This document shows, in pieces, positions 55,154 to 64,000 of a DNA stretch of 64,000 nt. Under the pieces are notes generated by a model, which was not told the DNA's origin, ran no database searches, and saw only the letters and a list, made by a program, of their open reading frames with translations. The stretch is from the NCBI RefSeq assembly GCF_030131845.1, contig NZ_JASKYM010000012.1:1-64000 (forward strand), in the 5' to 3' direction. A program made the translations under genes and the position numbers. This DNA is from Romboutsia sedimentorum (lineage in GTDB: Bacteria > Bacillota > Clostridia > Peptostreptococcales > Peptostreptococcaceae). The stretch's first letter is position 1. Every line of letters begins with the position of its first letter.

Positions 55154-56284
55154 CTAAATACTTATATTTTTTTCTATAACAATAGGATAATTTTCATCCC
55201 CTTTTAATTCTTTTCTTTTTGTTAAGTTTATATTTTTATCAAATATTACATTTTGTAATTGTGCACCTTCTCCTATAATGCAGTTTTGCATTATTACAGA
55301 ATTATCTATATTAACACCTTTTTCTATGTGTACTTTTCTAAATATTATACTATTTTTTACAGTTCCTTCTATTACACATCCACTTGCTATAAAAGAATTA
55401 TCTACATCTGCAGTTTCTGTATATATAGTAGGAGATTCATTTTTTTCTTTAGTTCGTATTTTTCTATCTGAATAAAGTAACTCTTTTGCTATCTCTATGT
55501 TTAATAAGTCTTTACTTATTTCAAAATATGTTTGCACAGATTTTACACATTTTAAATACCCATCATACTCATATGCACCTATTTTATTATTTTTAACTTC
55601 TTCAATTATAAAATCTTCTAGGTATAAATAATCTCCATTATTGCTTAATTTGTATACAACGTCTATGAAATCTGTTCTTTTCATTATATAAGTTTCCATA
55701 TATATATCTAAGCCTTCAAATGCACTAATATTACTCCCTACATTTATAACCTTATTATCGCTGTTTAAGTTTAACGTTAAATTACCTTTAAAATCAGTTT
55801 TAGAATTTTCAATATTTTTATATATCATAGTTATATAATTGTTAGATTTTTTATGGTATTTAAGCGCTTCTGAGTAATCTATATTGCATATCATATAGCT
55901 TGGGGCAACTAAAATATATTCTTCTTCACTTTTTTTTATGTAATCTATATTAGATAATATATTATATATATCACCTTTTCTGTATTGATACATATTTTGA
56001 GATTCAGTATTTTCTGGGCTAAATATAGATAAACCACCTTTTTTTCTACTTAAGTCCCAATCTTTCCCACTCTCTATATGATCTGTCAATGATCTGTATT
56101 TTTCTTTTGCAAATATACCTACATTAGTTATTCCTGAATTGACCATATTAGAAAGAGTAAAATCTATCATTCTATATCTACCTCCAATAGGAGTCGATGC
56201 TATTGGTCTACTATAATTAAGTTTATCTATATTTGGGTCTCCCTTTTTATTTAAGTTTATTAACCCCATACATTCATTCCTCAT
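55154..56284 (-). CDS. glgD: ADP-glucose pyrophosphorylase subunit GlgD
   Basis: Regulatory-type subunit that pairs with GlgC in Firmicutes, 376 aa. The N-terminus MGLINLNKKGDPNIDKLNYS replaces the GGxGxRL nucleotide loop, so catalysis is not expected. The sugar-nucleotide fold continues with PIASTPIGGRYRMIDFTLSN, and the C-terminal left-handed beta helix shows repeats such as VIMQNCIIGEGAQLQNV. The ATG shares one base with the glgC stop (TAATG), indicating translational coupling; a second ATG five codons in has better spacing from GAGG. Confidence 0.93.
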   Translation of the reverse strand: MRNECMGLINLNKKGDPNIDKLNYSRPIASTPIGGRYRMIDFTLSNMVNSGITNVGIFAKEKYRSLTDHIESGKDWDLSRKKGGLSIFSPENTESQNMYQYRKGDIYNILSNIDYIKKSEEEYILVAPSYMICNIDYSEALKYHKKSNNYITMIYKNIENSKTDFKGNLTLNLNSDNKVINVGSNISAFEGLDIYMETYIMKRTDFIDVVYKLSNNGDYLYLEDFIIEEVKNNKIGAYEYDGYLKCVKSVQTYFEISKDLLNIEIAKELLYSDRKIRTKEKNESPTIYTETADVDNSFIASGCVIEGTVKNSIIFRKVHIEKGVNIDNSVIMQNCIIGEGAQLQNVIFDKNINLTKRKELKGDENYPIVIEKNISI

Positions 56285-57441
56285 TATTTTAGCCCCCCTT
56301 CTAATGCCACTTGTGACTTGACCACTTCATATTCAGAAACTACATTTATTTCATTATTATTATTTTTTATTATTGCATAATCTTCTATTGTTGCACCCTC
56401 ACCTATCATAGCTTTTTCTATAACTACATTTTTTCCTATTTTTACATTAGGCATTATAACTGAATCTTTTATTTCACTATTTTCACCTACAAAAACACCA
56501 TGAGATAAAACAGAGCTTTCAATTTTTCCTAACAACATACATCCATCTGCTACTAATGAGTTATTTACAACTGCACCTTTTCCTACATATTGAGGTGGCA
56601 TAGCCATAGTATTTGTATATATCTTCCACTTAGGATCTTGTAAATCTAATGTTTCTCTATATTTTATAAGGTCCATATTAGCATCCCATAAACTTTGTAT
56701 AGTTCCAACATCTCTCCAATACCCTTTATATGGATATGCATACATACCTACATCATCTTGTAGCATTGTAGGTATTAAATCTTTTCCAAAATCGTCATAA
56801 TTTAAATTTTCTTTTTCAGATTTTATAAAGTAATCTCTTATCATCTTCCATTCAAATATATAAACACCCATAGAAGCTAAATTACTCTTTGGATTACTTG
56901 GTTTTTCTTCAAATTCATATATACTTCCATCTTTATTAGTATTCATTATTCCAAATCGTGATGCCTCATCCCAAGGTACTTCTATTACTGCTATTGTAGC
57001 CTTAGCATTTTTTTCTTTATGATAATCTAGCATCTTGCTATAATCCATTTTATATATATGGTCACCTGATAGTATAAGCACATACTCTGGGTCATAGCTA
57101 TCTATAAAATTCATATTTTGGTGTATTGCATGTGCTGTTCCTTCATACCAATTTCCTTCTTTTTCATTCATATATGGTTGAAGTACATAAACTCCTCCAT
57201 TTATTCTATCTAAATCCCAATGGCTTCCCATTCCTATGTGAGAATTTAGTATTAAGGGTCTATATTGAGTTAATACACCTACTGTATCTATCCCTGAATT
57301 AGAACAGTTACTTAGCACGAAATCTATAATTCTATATTTCCCTCCAAATGATACTGCTGGTTTTGCAATCCTCTTTGTAAAAACCCCTAGTCTCGATCCC
57401 TGACCCCCTGCCAAAATCATAGCTAACATTTCTTTTTTCAC
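56284..57441 (-). CDS. glgC: Glucose-1-phosphate adenylyltransferase
   Basis: Catalytic subunit making ADP-glucose from ATP and glucose-1-phosphate, 385 aa. The N-terminal [20 protein letters not shown] contains the nucleotide-binding loop, and [34 protein letters not shown] and FEEKP are the expected active-site segments. The C-terminal beta-helix domain gives [20 protein letters not shown]. Start GTG with AAGGGGGA 8 nt upstream. Confidence 0.96.
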   Translation of the reverse strand: MKKEMLAMILAGGQGSRLGVFTKRIAKPAVSFGGKYRIIDFVLSNCSNSGIDTVGVLTQYRPLILNSHIGMGSHWDLDRINGGVYVLQPYMNEKEGNWYEGTAHAIHQNMNFIDSYDPEYVLILSGDHIYKMDYSKMLDYHKEKNAKATIAVIEVPWDEASRFGIMNTNKDGSIYEFEEKPSNPKSNLASMGVYIFEWKMIRDYFIKSEKENLNYDDFGKDLIPTMLQDDVGMYAYPYKGYWRDVGTIQSLWDANMDLIKYRETLDLQDPKWKIYTNTMAMPPQYVGKGAVVNNSLVADGCMLLGKIESSVLSHGVFVGENSEIKDSVIMPNVKIGKNVVIEKAMIGEGATIEDYAIIKNNNNEINVVSEYEVVKSQVALEGGLK

Positions 57442-57494
57442 TAGTTATCCCCCTTAAAATGTTCATTATTACTTAATTAAAATTTATAAACTTA

Positions 57495-59516
57495 TTATAG
57501 CTCCTGCATTTTAATTGAATGTAAACTGCTAATAGATTCTCTATTTATGATTTCTAATTTTTCATTTTTTCCACCAATTAATATCTTTTCTTCTTTATTG
57601 ATTTCAAGCTTATTAATATTTATATCTTTCCCCTTTATAAATGTTGCTCCTAGTGGAGGCACTTTTATAGTTATATGATAATCTTTGTTATTCCATTTTT
57701 CATATTTTGAAAATAACTCTGCTTTATCCATAGTTTGACCAGAACCTCCATATGCGTTATCATCTGAGTTAAATACCTCTTCGTATATTCCTGGATAAGG
57801 AACCCCAACTTTATAATCGTAATATACTACTGGTGTAAAGTTTATTACTGCGATAATAAAATCTTTTGATTTTTTACCTTTTCTCATAATTGAAACTACA
57901 CTTTGTTCGCTATTATGCGGATCTATAAAATCAAATCCATCGTAACTATTATCTACTTCGTACAATGCTTTTTCATCTTTATATAAAGTGTTAAGTTTTT
58001 TTACATATTGTTTCATATCTAAATGAGGTTTTATATCTAACAATTCCCATTCTAATCCATATGAATATCTCCACTCTAACCCTTGACCAAACTCATTTCC
58101 CATAAATGATAATTTCTTTCCTGGATGTATCATGTAATATGCATATAGTGTTCTAAGACCTGCAAATTTTTGCCATGCATCCCCTGGCATTTTATCTAGC
58201 AGTGATTTTTTGCCATGTACTACTTCATCATGAGATAATGGTAAAATGAAGTTTTCTGAAAATGCATACATAAAAGAAAAAGTTATAAGTTCATGATGAT
58301 ATTTTTTATATATTGGATCCATTTCCATGTATCTTAAGGTATCATTCATCCATCCCATATTCCACTTATATGTAAACCCTAATGCTCCTTTATATGTTGG
58401 CCCTGTGACCATTGGCCAAGAGGTTGATTCTTCAGCTATTATGATAGGATTTTTTGTATATTTATAAATACTTTCATTAAACTTTTTCAAAAAATCTATA
58501 GCTTCTAAATTTTCTCTTCCTCCATACTTATTAGGTTTCCACTGACCTATATCATAGTCTAAATAAAGCATACTTGATACTGCATCTACTCTTATTCCAT
58601 CAACATGAAATTCATTAAACCAATATAGTGCATTAGAAATTAAAAAACTACTAACCTCTGGTTTTCCTAAATCAAAATGAGCTGTTCCCCACCCAATATT
58701 TTCTGCCTTTAGTTTATCTTGATATTCAAATTGAGGTGAGCCATCAAATTTATAAAGTCCATGATCATCTTTGCAAAAATGACTGTATGCGAAGTCTACA
58801 ATTATTCCAATTTCATTTTCATGGCATTTATCTATGAATGCTTTGAATTCATTCGGATTTCCATACCTACTGCTGCTGCTATAATATCCAACTGTTTGGT
58901 ATCCCCAAGATTTATCTAATGGATGCTCTGTTATAGGTAAAATTTCGATATGCGTATAACCCATTTCTTTTACATACTCTATCATTTCATATAGTTCTTC
59001 ATATGAGAAAAAATCCCCATTCCATTTTCTCTTCCATGAACCTAAATGAATTTCATATATATTTATTGGTATTTGATTACAATTTTCTTTTATCTTTTTA
59101 TTATTCCATTTTTTATCATTCCATTTGTATTTATTTAAGTCGTATACAACGGATGCAGTATCTGGTCTTAATTGCGAAAAAAACGCATATGGATCAGATT
59201 TCAATCTGCTAATTCCATCACATCCAACTACATTATATTTGTACGTATCTCCTTGTTTTATGTCACTTAAAGATAGGTTCCAAACTCCACTATTACACAT
59301 ATTTATCATAGGATGAGAATTTTTATTCCAATTATTAAACTCTCCAACTAAATATACTTCACTTGCATTTGGAGCCCAAACTGTAAAAGACGCTGTGTTG
59401 TTTTTCGAGTCAATATGACATCCCATAAATTTATAACTGTCATAGCATTCTCCTAATTTGAATTTATCTATATTATCAATTAGAATTTTATTACTGTTTA
59501 TTTTTTTGTATTTCAT
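57495..59516 (-). CDS. glgB: Glycogen branching enzyme
   Basis: GH13 enzyme forming alpha-1,6 branches, 673 aa. The N-terminal CBM48 domain (FTVWAPNASEVYLVGEFNNW) precedes the barrel with the branching-enzyme signatures HVDGIRVDAVSSML (nucleophile Asp), IIIAEESTSWP (Glu) and ILPLSHDEVVHGK (Asp). The last about 40 residues (INKEEKILIGGKNEKLEIIN) are an extra hydrophilic tail. It is the first gene of the glgB-C-D-A-P-GH13 operon. The purine-rich ribosome site AAGAAGGGG lies rather far from the ATG. Confidence 0.96.
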   Translation of the reverse strand: MKYKKINSNKILIDNIDKFKLGECYDSYKFMGCHIDSKNNTASFTVWAPNASEVYLVGEFNNWNKNSHPMINMCNSGVWNLSLSDIKQGDTYKYNVVGCDGISRLKSDPYAFFSQLRPDTASVVYDLNKYKWNDKKWNNKKIKENCNQIPINIYEIHLGSWKRKWNGDFFSYEELYEMIEYVKEMGYTHIEILPITEHPLDKSWGYQTVGYYSSSSRYGNPNEFKAFIDKCHENEIGIIVDFAYSHFCKDDHGLYKFDGSPQFEYQDKLKAENIGWGTAHFDLGKPEVSSFLISNALYWFNEFHVDGIRVDAVSSMLYLDYDIGQWKPNKYGGRENLEAIDFLKKFNESIYKYTKNPIIIAEESTSWPMVTGPTYKGALGFTYKWNMGWMNDTLRYMEMDPIYKKYHHELITFSFMYAFSENFILPLSHDEVVHGKKSLLDKMPGDAWQKFAGLRTLYAYYMIHPGKKLSFMGNEFGQGLEWRYSYGLEWELLDIKPHLDMKQYVKKLNTLYKDEKALYEVDNSYDGFDFIDPHNSEQSVVSIMRKGKKSKDFIIAVINFTPVVYYDYKVGVPYPGIYEEVFNSDDNAYGGSGQTMDKAELFSKYEKWNNKDYHITIKVPPLGATFIKGKDININKLEINKEEKILIGGKNEKLEIINRESISSLHSIKMQEL

Positions 59517-59850
59517 AATATAAATTTCTCGCCCCTTCTTTTTTATCCCCTGTATAGTATCTAATTATATATCAATAAACCATATTATTCACAATCAAAT
59601 TTCAGTAAAATTCAGTCAATTTGTTCTATATTTCAATACAAATATATATATTGAAACATTTTTTTATCTATATATATAAAATAAAACATAAATATTTTAA
59701 TATTTATGTTTTATTTATATCTTTGGAAAACGTTTTAGTTATTTTTTTATCATTCTTTTTTTAATCAAAAATAAAACTAAAATTACTTTAAATAATAATT
59801 AAATTTAAATGATAACTTCAAATATAATTATCGACAATTTTGTATATACT
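59517..59850. other. Intergenic region with glg upstream repeats and hairpin
   Basis: About 330 bp upstream of glgB. TTCAGT occurs at 59601 and 59611, exactly 10 bp apart, a possible regulator site for the glycogen operon. A 17-bp perfect hairpin with 2-nt loop lies at 59680-59715. No ORF supported and no clear sigma-A promoter recognised. Confidence 0.45.
59680..59715. repeat. 17-bp perfect inverted repeat
   Basis: AATAAAACATAAATATT (59680-59696) pairs with 59699-59715 around TT. Purely AT-rich; it could be a second terminator after the SPFH gene, an operator, or a cruciform. Confidence 0.55.
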
Positions 59851-59890
59851 AAAAAACCTTAAATACTATTATAGTATCTAAGGCTTTTTT
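59851..59890 (-). terminator. Terminator after SPFH gene
   Basis: A 16-17-bp stem (59851-59867 with 59873-59890, small mismatches) whose minus-strand 3' end is a T-run, just past the SPFH stop. Confidence 0.87.
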
Positions 59891-59897
59891 ACTTAAT

Positions 59898-60893
59898 CTA
59901 TTTACCGTCTCCTAAAACTTCTTTTATTCCCTTAAATGTACCCAAGAAGTTTACGGTATCTGAAGGTAGTACTAACTTAGTAGCATTTCCTTGCGCTACT
60001 TTTTCTAACGCTTCTATTGATTTAAGTGCTAATATATTGTCATCTACATCAGATTCTTTCATAGCTAAGAATACTTCCCTTATCCCCTTAGCTGTTGCTT
60101 CCTGTACTCTTAATATAACTTCTGCTTCTCCTTGTGCTTTAGCTATAGCAAGTTGTCTTATAGCCTCTGCCTCTCCTTCTGCATGTAATATTGAAGAAAG
60201 CTTTTGACCTTCTGCTTCTCTAACCATAGCTTCTTTTTTAGCTTCGGCTCTTAAAATTAAAGATTGTTTTTCGCCTTCTGCTTGAAGAATAGATGCTGAC
60301 TTACTACCTTCTGCTTGTAATATAGACTCTCTTCTTTCTCTTTCTGCTCTCATTTGTTTTTCCATTGCGACTTGAATATCATGAGGTGGCATTATATTTT
60401 TTAGTTCAACTCTATTTACTTTAATACCCCACTTATCAGTTGCTTCATCTAGTATTACCCTCATCTTAGTATTTATTATATCTCTTGATGTTAATGTTTC
60501 ATCTAAATCAAGTTCCCCTATTATATTTCTAAGAGTTGTTGCTGTTAAGTTTTCTATTGCTGTAATAGGATTTGCTATTTCAAATACATATCTTGCTGGG
60601 TCTGTTATTCTGTAATAAACAACAGTATCTATTTGCATTGTTACATTATCCTTAGTTATAACTGGTTGTGGTGGAAAATCCACCACATTTTCTCTTAAGT
60701 CAATTACATAACTCATACTGTCTATAAATGGTACTAAAAAGTGAACCCCTGTGTCAGCTACTTTTCTAAATTTTCCAAGTCTCATTATTATACCTATTTT
60801 AGACTGTTTGATTACCCTTACACAAGACAATCCTATTATTGCAACTATAATTATTGGTACTATTACTAATACTATTGAGCCTATTGATTCCAT
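59898..60893 (-). CDS. SPFH/Band 7 membrane protein (stomatin-like)
   Basis: Stomatin/prohibitin-family scaffold, 331 aa. One N-terminal membrane helix (about 5-27) anchors it. The band-7 domain follows (KIGIIMRLGKFRKVADTGVH, VVYRITDPARYVFEI, TLRNIIGELDLDETLTSRDI), then a long Ala/Glu-rich coiled coil (about 195-275). It is encoded 16 nt after the NfeD-like gene, the usual NfeD-stomatin operon. Probable role: membrane microdomain organisation or membrane-protein quality control. Confidence 0.93.
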   Translation of the reverse strand: MESIGSIVLVIVPIIIVAIIGLSCVRVIKQSKIGIIMRLGKFRKVADTGVHFLVPFIDSMSYVIDLRENVVDFPPQPVITKDNVTMQIDTVVYYRITDPARYVFEIANPITAIENLTATTLRNIIGELDLDETLTSRDIINTKMRVILDEATDKWGIKVNRVELKNIMPPHDIQVAMEKQMRAERERRESILQAEGSKSASILQAEGEKQSLILRAEAKKEAMVREAEGQKLSSILHAEGEAEAIRQLAIAKAQGEAEVILRVQEATAKGIREVFLAMKESDVDDNILALKSIEALEKVAQGNATKLVLPSDTVNFLGTFKGIKEVLGDGK

Positions 60894-60909
60894 AATTTAG
60901 AGTTCTCCC

Positions 60910-61332
60910 TTATTTTATTTTTTCAACTATTAGTTTAACTCCCTCAATTTTTATAACCCTTATAATACACCCTTGTTCTATAGTTTCTCCATTTAATGAT
61001 AATGATGTCCATTCTTCATTTTCCACTACTACTATTCCTACATTATTAGGAAGTATTTCTTTCTTAACTACACCTGTTTTTCCTAAAATCGCTTTTAGAT
61101 TTGTATCATATTCATATGTTTCATCTTTTTTTACTATCCACTTTGTTACTACTACCAGTAATGTTATTGATATAAATGCAAATATTATTATTTGAATTAA
61201 TATGTTATCTATAAAACTACTTAAAAATATTAGTATGAATGCACCTATACTAAACCAGATAAGTGTCAAAGTAGGTGTTACAATTTCACCTATAGCAAAT
61301 ACAATTGCTACAAGTAGCCATATCAATTTCAT
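60910..61332 (-). CDS. NfeD family membrane protein
   Basis: Short NfeD protein, about 140 aa. Two to three membrane helices (about 3-70) include FAIGEIVTPTLTLIWFSIGA. The C-terminal OB-like domain has AILGKTGVVKKEILPNNVGI and IEQGCIIRVIKIEGVKLIVE. The second ATG (61332) is chosen because GGGAGGGG ends 6 nt before it and directly abuts the first ATG. It is the first gene of the NfeD-SPFH operon. Confidence 0.9.
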   Translation of the reverse strand: MKLIWLLVAIVFAIGEIVTPTLTLIWFSIGAFILIFLSSFIDNILIQIIIFAFISITLLVVVTKWIVKKDETYEYDTNLKAILGKTGVVKKEILPNNVGIVVVENEEWTSLSLNGETIEQGCIIRVIKIEGVKLIVEKIK

Positions 61333-61447
61333 ACGCATCCCCTCCCAAATTTGTAGCTTTGAGTCAATTATACTATACTCTTACATATATTTATAATTTT
61401 GTAAACTTTTGTTACTATTAAAATAATTTAAAATTCATTACTATCAT

Positions 61448-61485
61448 AAAAATAAAGCCTAATATTTTCATTAGGCGCTATTTTT
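61448..61485 (-). terminator. Terminator after four-repeat protein gene
   Basis: A roughly 15-bp stem (61448-61463 with 61470-61485, one mismatch), GCCTAAT upper stem, and T-run on the minus strand, just past the stop. Confidence 0.87.
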
Positions 61486-61493
61486 ATATCTAT

Positions 61494-62129
61494 TTATTTT
61501 TGGTCAATTATAGTTTTTGTTGTATCTAATTCTTTAGCTATACATCTTTGGCTATTTATTCTCTCTGATATAAGCATTTCATTTACTATTCCTTTTAACT
61601 CATTTACTACGTTTTCTACATCATGTTTATTTATTTCTTCTTTATTATCAGTATGCTCAATTATAGTTTTTGTTGTATCTACATCCTTAGCTGTACATCT
61701 TTGGCTATTTATTCTTTCTGACACTAGTATTGTATCTACTACTTTTTTAGCTTCTTCTACTAAATGCTTAACTTCTTCTTCTGTAAATTCATATTTTTCA
61801 TTTTTAACGTCTAATATAGTTTTTGTTGTATCTAATTCTTTTGCTGTACAGTTTTGACTGTTTATTCTTTCTGATACTAACATTACATTTGCCATGCCTT
61901 TTATCTCTTCTGTAAGCTTATGTATTTCTTTTCCAATTTTATTTAAATCATCTTGATTATATTCTTCGCTCTCATCTTTATGGTCTATTATAGTTTTTGT
62001 TGTATCTAATTCTTTAGCTATACATCTTTGGCTATTCTCTCTTTCTGATACTAGCATTACACCTAATAAACCTGATAAATCATTTTTTAAACTTTGTAAT
62101 ACTTCATTTAGTTTTTTCATGTCTTTCAC
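61494..62129 (-). CDS. Four-repeat protein of unknown function
   Basis: A 211-aa soluble protein not recognised from any family. It consists of four modules, each an amphipathic helix-like stretch (for example NVVNELKGIVNEM) followed by a near-identical core, LVSERINSQRCTAKELDTTK plus TI(I/L). Cores cover residues 26-51, 84-109, 135-160 and 186-211, with one Cys each (36, 94, 145, 196). The protein ends exactly at the fourth core. There is no signal peptide or membrane helix. GAGGTG is 6 nt before the ATG. It lies 43 nt after oppF without a terminator between, so co-transcription with the peptide transporter is likely. Confidence 0.82.
   Translation of the reverse strand: MKDMKKLNEVLQSLKNDLSGLLGVMLVSERENSQRCIAKELDTTKTIIDHKDESEEYNQDDLNKIGKEIHKLTEEIKGMANVMLVSERINSQNCTAKELDTTKTILDVKNEKYEFTEEEVKHLVEEAKKVVDTILVSERINSQRCTAKDVDTTKTIIEHTDNKEEINKHDVENVVNELKGIVNEMLISERINSQRCIAKELDTTKTIIDQK
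61497..62054 (-). repeat. Four coding repeats of 78 bp
   Basis: The core modules correspond to 61977-62054, 61803-61880, 61650-61727 and 61497-61574. At DNA level they share long identical runs such as TATAGTTTTTGTTGTATCTA (plus-strand orientation). Between-core spacers differ, so selection is on the core. Confidence 0.85.
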
Positions 62130-62172
62130 CTCGTTGTTAAATTTTATATGTTCAATTATATAATTCCAAACA

Positions 62173-63168
62173 TTATATTATATTTTTTACTATATTTCTC
62201 ATATACCCATCATTATCTGGTTTCAATCCTAGTTTATCTATTTTTTGATTATATATACATAACTCTTTTTCAGATGCGTATATATAATGACCTGAAGAGA
62301 CTTCAATCCATTTTGGTTTGTCGTCTGAATAATCATGTATACTCGGATTATATATTGTCTTTGTTCTTATTTTAGCATATTTGGGATCTGGAACTGGAAT
62401 TGCTGATAGTAAGGATTTTGTATATGGATGTATTGGATTATTATATAATTCATTAGCTTGTGCTAATTCTACTAATTTCCCATTGTACATAACTCCTATA
62501 CGGTCACTTATATGCCTAACCATTGATAAATCGTGGGCTATAAACAAGCAAGTCAATTCTTTTTTCTTTTGTAATTTTTTAAATAGATTTACGATTTGAG
62601 CTTGTAGCGATACATCTAGTGATGCAATTGGTTCATCTGCTATAATAAACTCTGGATTTATGCAAAGGGCACGAGCAATGCCTATACGTTGCCTTTGACC
62701 GCCCGAAAATTCTGTTGAATATCTATTAATATAACTTTTATCTAAACCTACTAAACTCATCATTTCATATACTTTATTTAATTGTTCTTCTTTATTATTA
62801 TATATTCCTTGTATTTTTAAAGGTTCTGAAATAATATCACCAACTGTCATTCTTGGATTTAATGCTGAAGTTGAATCTTGAAATATTATTTGCATATTTT
62901 TCTTTAAAAACTTTTTTTCTTTTTTATATATTTTTTTCTCCGATATTTTATTTCCTTTGTATATTATTTCTCCGCTCGTAGGCTCATGTAACTTTATTAT
63001 ACTTCTTCCTAGAGTTGATTTTCCAGAACCTGATTCTCCCACTAATCCGAAAATTTCGCCTTTATAAATTTCAAAAGTTATATTGTCAACTGCTTTTACA
63101 ACAGTATTTTTATCTAATTTAAAATGTTGGCTTAAATTTTTAATTTCTAATATTTTTTCTTTATTCAT
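62173..63168 (-). CDS. oppF: Oligopeptide ABC transporter ATPase OppF
   Basis: ATPase of an oligopeptide/dipeptide importer, 331 aa. It has Walker A GESGSGKST, Q-loop IIFQDSTSALNPRMTVG, signature SGGQRQRIGIARAL and Walker B FIIADEP, plus the Opp-type C-terminal extension (LYNNPIHPYTKSLLSAIPVP). It continues about 70 residues beyond that motif with GHYIYASEKELCIY. It overlaps oppD by 8 bp. Peptide specificity is inferred from the family. Confidence 0.93.
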   Translation of the reverse strand: MNKEKILEIKNLSQHFKLDKNTVVKAVDNITFEIYKGEIFGLVGESGSGKSTLGRSIIKLHEPTSGEIIYKGNKISEKKIYKKEKKFLKKNMQIIFQDSTSALNPRMTVGDIISEPLKIQGIYNNKEEQLNKVYEMMSLVGLDKSYINRYSTEFSGGQRQRIGIARALCINPEFIIADEPIASLDVSLQAQIVNLFKKLQKKKELTCLFIAHDLSMVRHISDRIGVMYNGKLVELAQANELYNNPIHPYTKSLLSAIPVPDPKYAKIRTKTIYNPSIHDYSDDKPKWIEVSSGHYIYASEKELCIYNQKIDKLGLKPDNDGYMRNIVKNII

Positions 63169-64000
63169 TTATAATCACACTCTCTCCCTTAGTTTTTATT
63201 TTAAGTGTGTCTTTATACAATAACCATGTTGATGCGCTATGTGTATCACTTATCTTAAACATTGGTGGTTCTTCAAAGTAATCTATTTTTAAAGCATTTT
63301 GATTTCTTATTGCAAAAGCATCTCCTTTTGGAGGGTTTATCAAGTTTGGAGGCTCTCCAGGTATATTGTATAAAAACTCATTTTCTGATTCTAACGTCGG
63401 TAGAGATGACATTAGTCCCCACGTATATGGATGTTTAGAATTATAAAAAATATCTTCTACTGTTCCTATTTCTACTATCTTTCCTGCATACATAACTGCA
63501 ACTCTATCTGCTATTTCTGCAACCACCCCTAAATCATGTGTTATAAATATAATAGAAACACCTATTTTTTTCTGCAAGTCTTTCATTAAATCTATTATTT
63601 GTGCTTGTATTGTTACATCTAGTGCTGTTGTAGGTTCATCTGCTATTAATACACTAGGATTACATGCAAGTGCTATAGCTATAACAATACGTTGCCTCAT
63701 ACCACCTGAAAAATGGTGAGGGTATTGTTTAAATCTTTTTTCCGGGTTGTCTATTCCAACTAGATTTATTAACTCTATAGCCCTTTTTTTAGCTTCTTGC
63801 TTATTTATTTTATTATGTATTAATATAGCTTCTAATATTTGCTTGCCTATAGAAATAGTTGGGTTAAGAGCAGTCATTGGGTCTTGAAAAATCATAGATA
63901 TATCTTTTCCTCTTATACTATTCATATATTTTTGCGATACTTTAGTTAAATCTTCACCCCTAAGAATCACTTCTCCACCTTCGATATATGCATTTTGAGG
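63161..64000 (-). CDS. oppD: Oligopeptide ABC transporter ATPase OppD, partial
   Basis: Partial: the reading frame stays open to the right edge (YIEGGEVILRGEDLTK), so the N-terminus with Walker A lies outside. Visible are the Q-loop MIFQDPMTALNPTISIGKQI, signature FSGGMRQRIVIAIALA, Walker B VLIADEPTTALD, H-loop FITHDLGVVAEIADR and the Opp/Dpp C-terminal part (HPYTWGLMSSLPTL). The terminal Fe-S-type Cys motif of DppD/OppD is absent or altered here. Pairs with OppF; permeases are expected further right. Confidence 0.93.
   Translation of the reverse strand, partial: PQNAYIEGGEVILRGEDLTKVSQKYMNSIRGKDISMIFQDPMTALNPTISIGKQILEAILIHNKINKQEAKKRAIELINLVGIDNPEKRFKQYPHHFSGGMRQRIVIAIALACNPSVLIADEPTTALDVTIQAQIIDLMKDLQKKIGVSIIFITHDLGVVAEIADRVAVMYAGKIVEIGTVEDIFYNSKHPYTWGLMSSLPTLESENEFLYNIPGEPPNLINPPKGDAFAIRNQNALKIDYFEEPPMFKISDTHSASTWLLYKDTLKIKTKGESVIINE

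Noticed and set aside
61497-62054. Regularly spaced repeats that could suggest a CRISPR array
   Set aside because: Repeats are about 78 bp with 75-96 bp spacing, imperfect, and encode a conserved protein in frame; no cas genes.
1-64000. Mobile elements, prophage or toxin-antitoxin systems
   Set aside because: No transposase, integrase, phage structural gene or recognisable toxin-antitoxin pair was found, and gene content is housekeeping throughout.

Overview
This is a low-GC Gram-positive window that looks like a Clostridia member, most likely Peptostreptococcaceae (the Clostridioides/Paeniclostridium/Romboutsia neighbourhood). The evidence is the very AT-rich DNA, strong AGGAGG ribosome binding sites, RNase J, YgiQ, a hybrid-cluster protein and a glgB-C-D-A-P glycogen cluster. 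The family call is an inference from protein style; no species can be named. Almost all genes lie on the minus strand and read toward a 16S rRNA gene whose first dozen bases lie at the left edge, so replication probably runs from high to low coordinates. I see no insertion sequence, prophage, CRISPR array or integrase. This is core-type chromosome.

Layout. 1-1000: rRNA promoter and leader, then a membrane-anchored glucosaminidase. 1.1-5.4 kb: polyamine importer potABCD with an XRE-cupin regulator. 5.7-11.1 kb: Fur-type iron-siderophore importer followed by a MATE exporter. 11.2-13.9 kb: amino-sugar operon nagR-nagA-nagB with its operators. 14-15.3 kb (plus strand): CvfB-like S1 protein and a DUF378 protein. 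15.3-26 kb: YbaK, aminopeptidase P, a NitT/TauT-type ABC importer, YgiQ, YitT, a PHP phosphoesterase and a four-S1-domain protein. 26.2-31.3 kb: a second MATE, tRNA-Cys, hydroxylamine reductase (hcp) with a divergent Crp/Fnr regulator, and an acetate transporter. 31.3-41.6 kb: cation efflux, DNA polymerase IV, DUF1846, an FtsX-type ABC exporter pair and RNase J. 41.8-49.2 kb: a BMP-type nucleoside-binding lipoprotein behind a candidate attenuator, an M20 amidohydrolase, two unrecognised proteins, a YkvI permease, a dicarboxylate symporter and SSB. 49.4-59.5 kb: glycogen synthesis and breakdown. 59.9-64 kb: SPFH/NfeD pair, a four-repeat protein of unknown function, and oppF/oppD (oppD runs off the right edge).

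The genes form short metabolic operons with readable regulation: Fur box on the iron operon, tandem palindromes at nagR, a Crp/Fnr-type palindrome placed for activation of hcp, and a promoter-leader-terminator arrangement ahead of the BMP gene.

The least explained items are the 211-residue protein built of four near-identical modules downstream of oppDF, the attenuator-like leader before the BMP lipoprotein, a 5'-terminal hairpin holding a mini-ORF before the DUF1846 gene, a 27-bp direct repeat flanking that gene, and two genes (potC, dinB) whose best-placed start codon is ATT. None of these amounts to a demonstrated new system.
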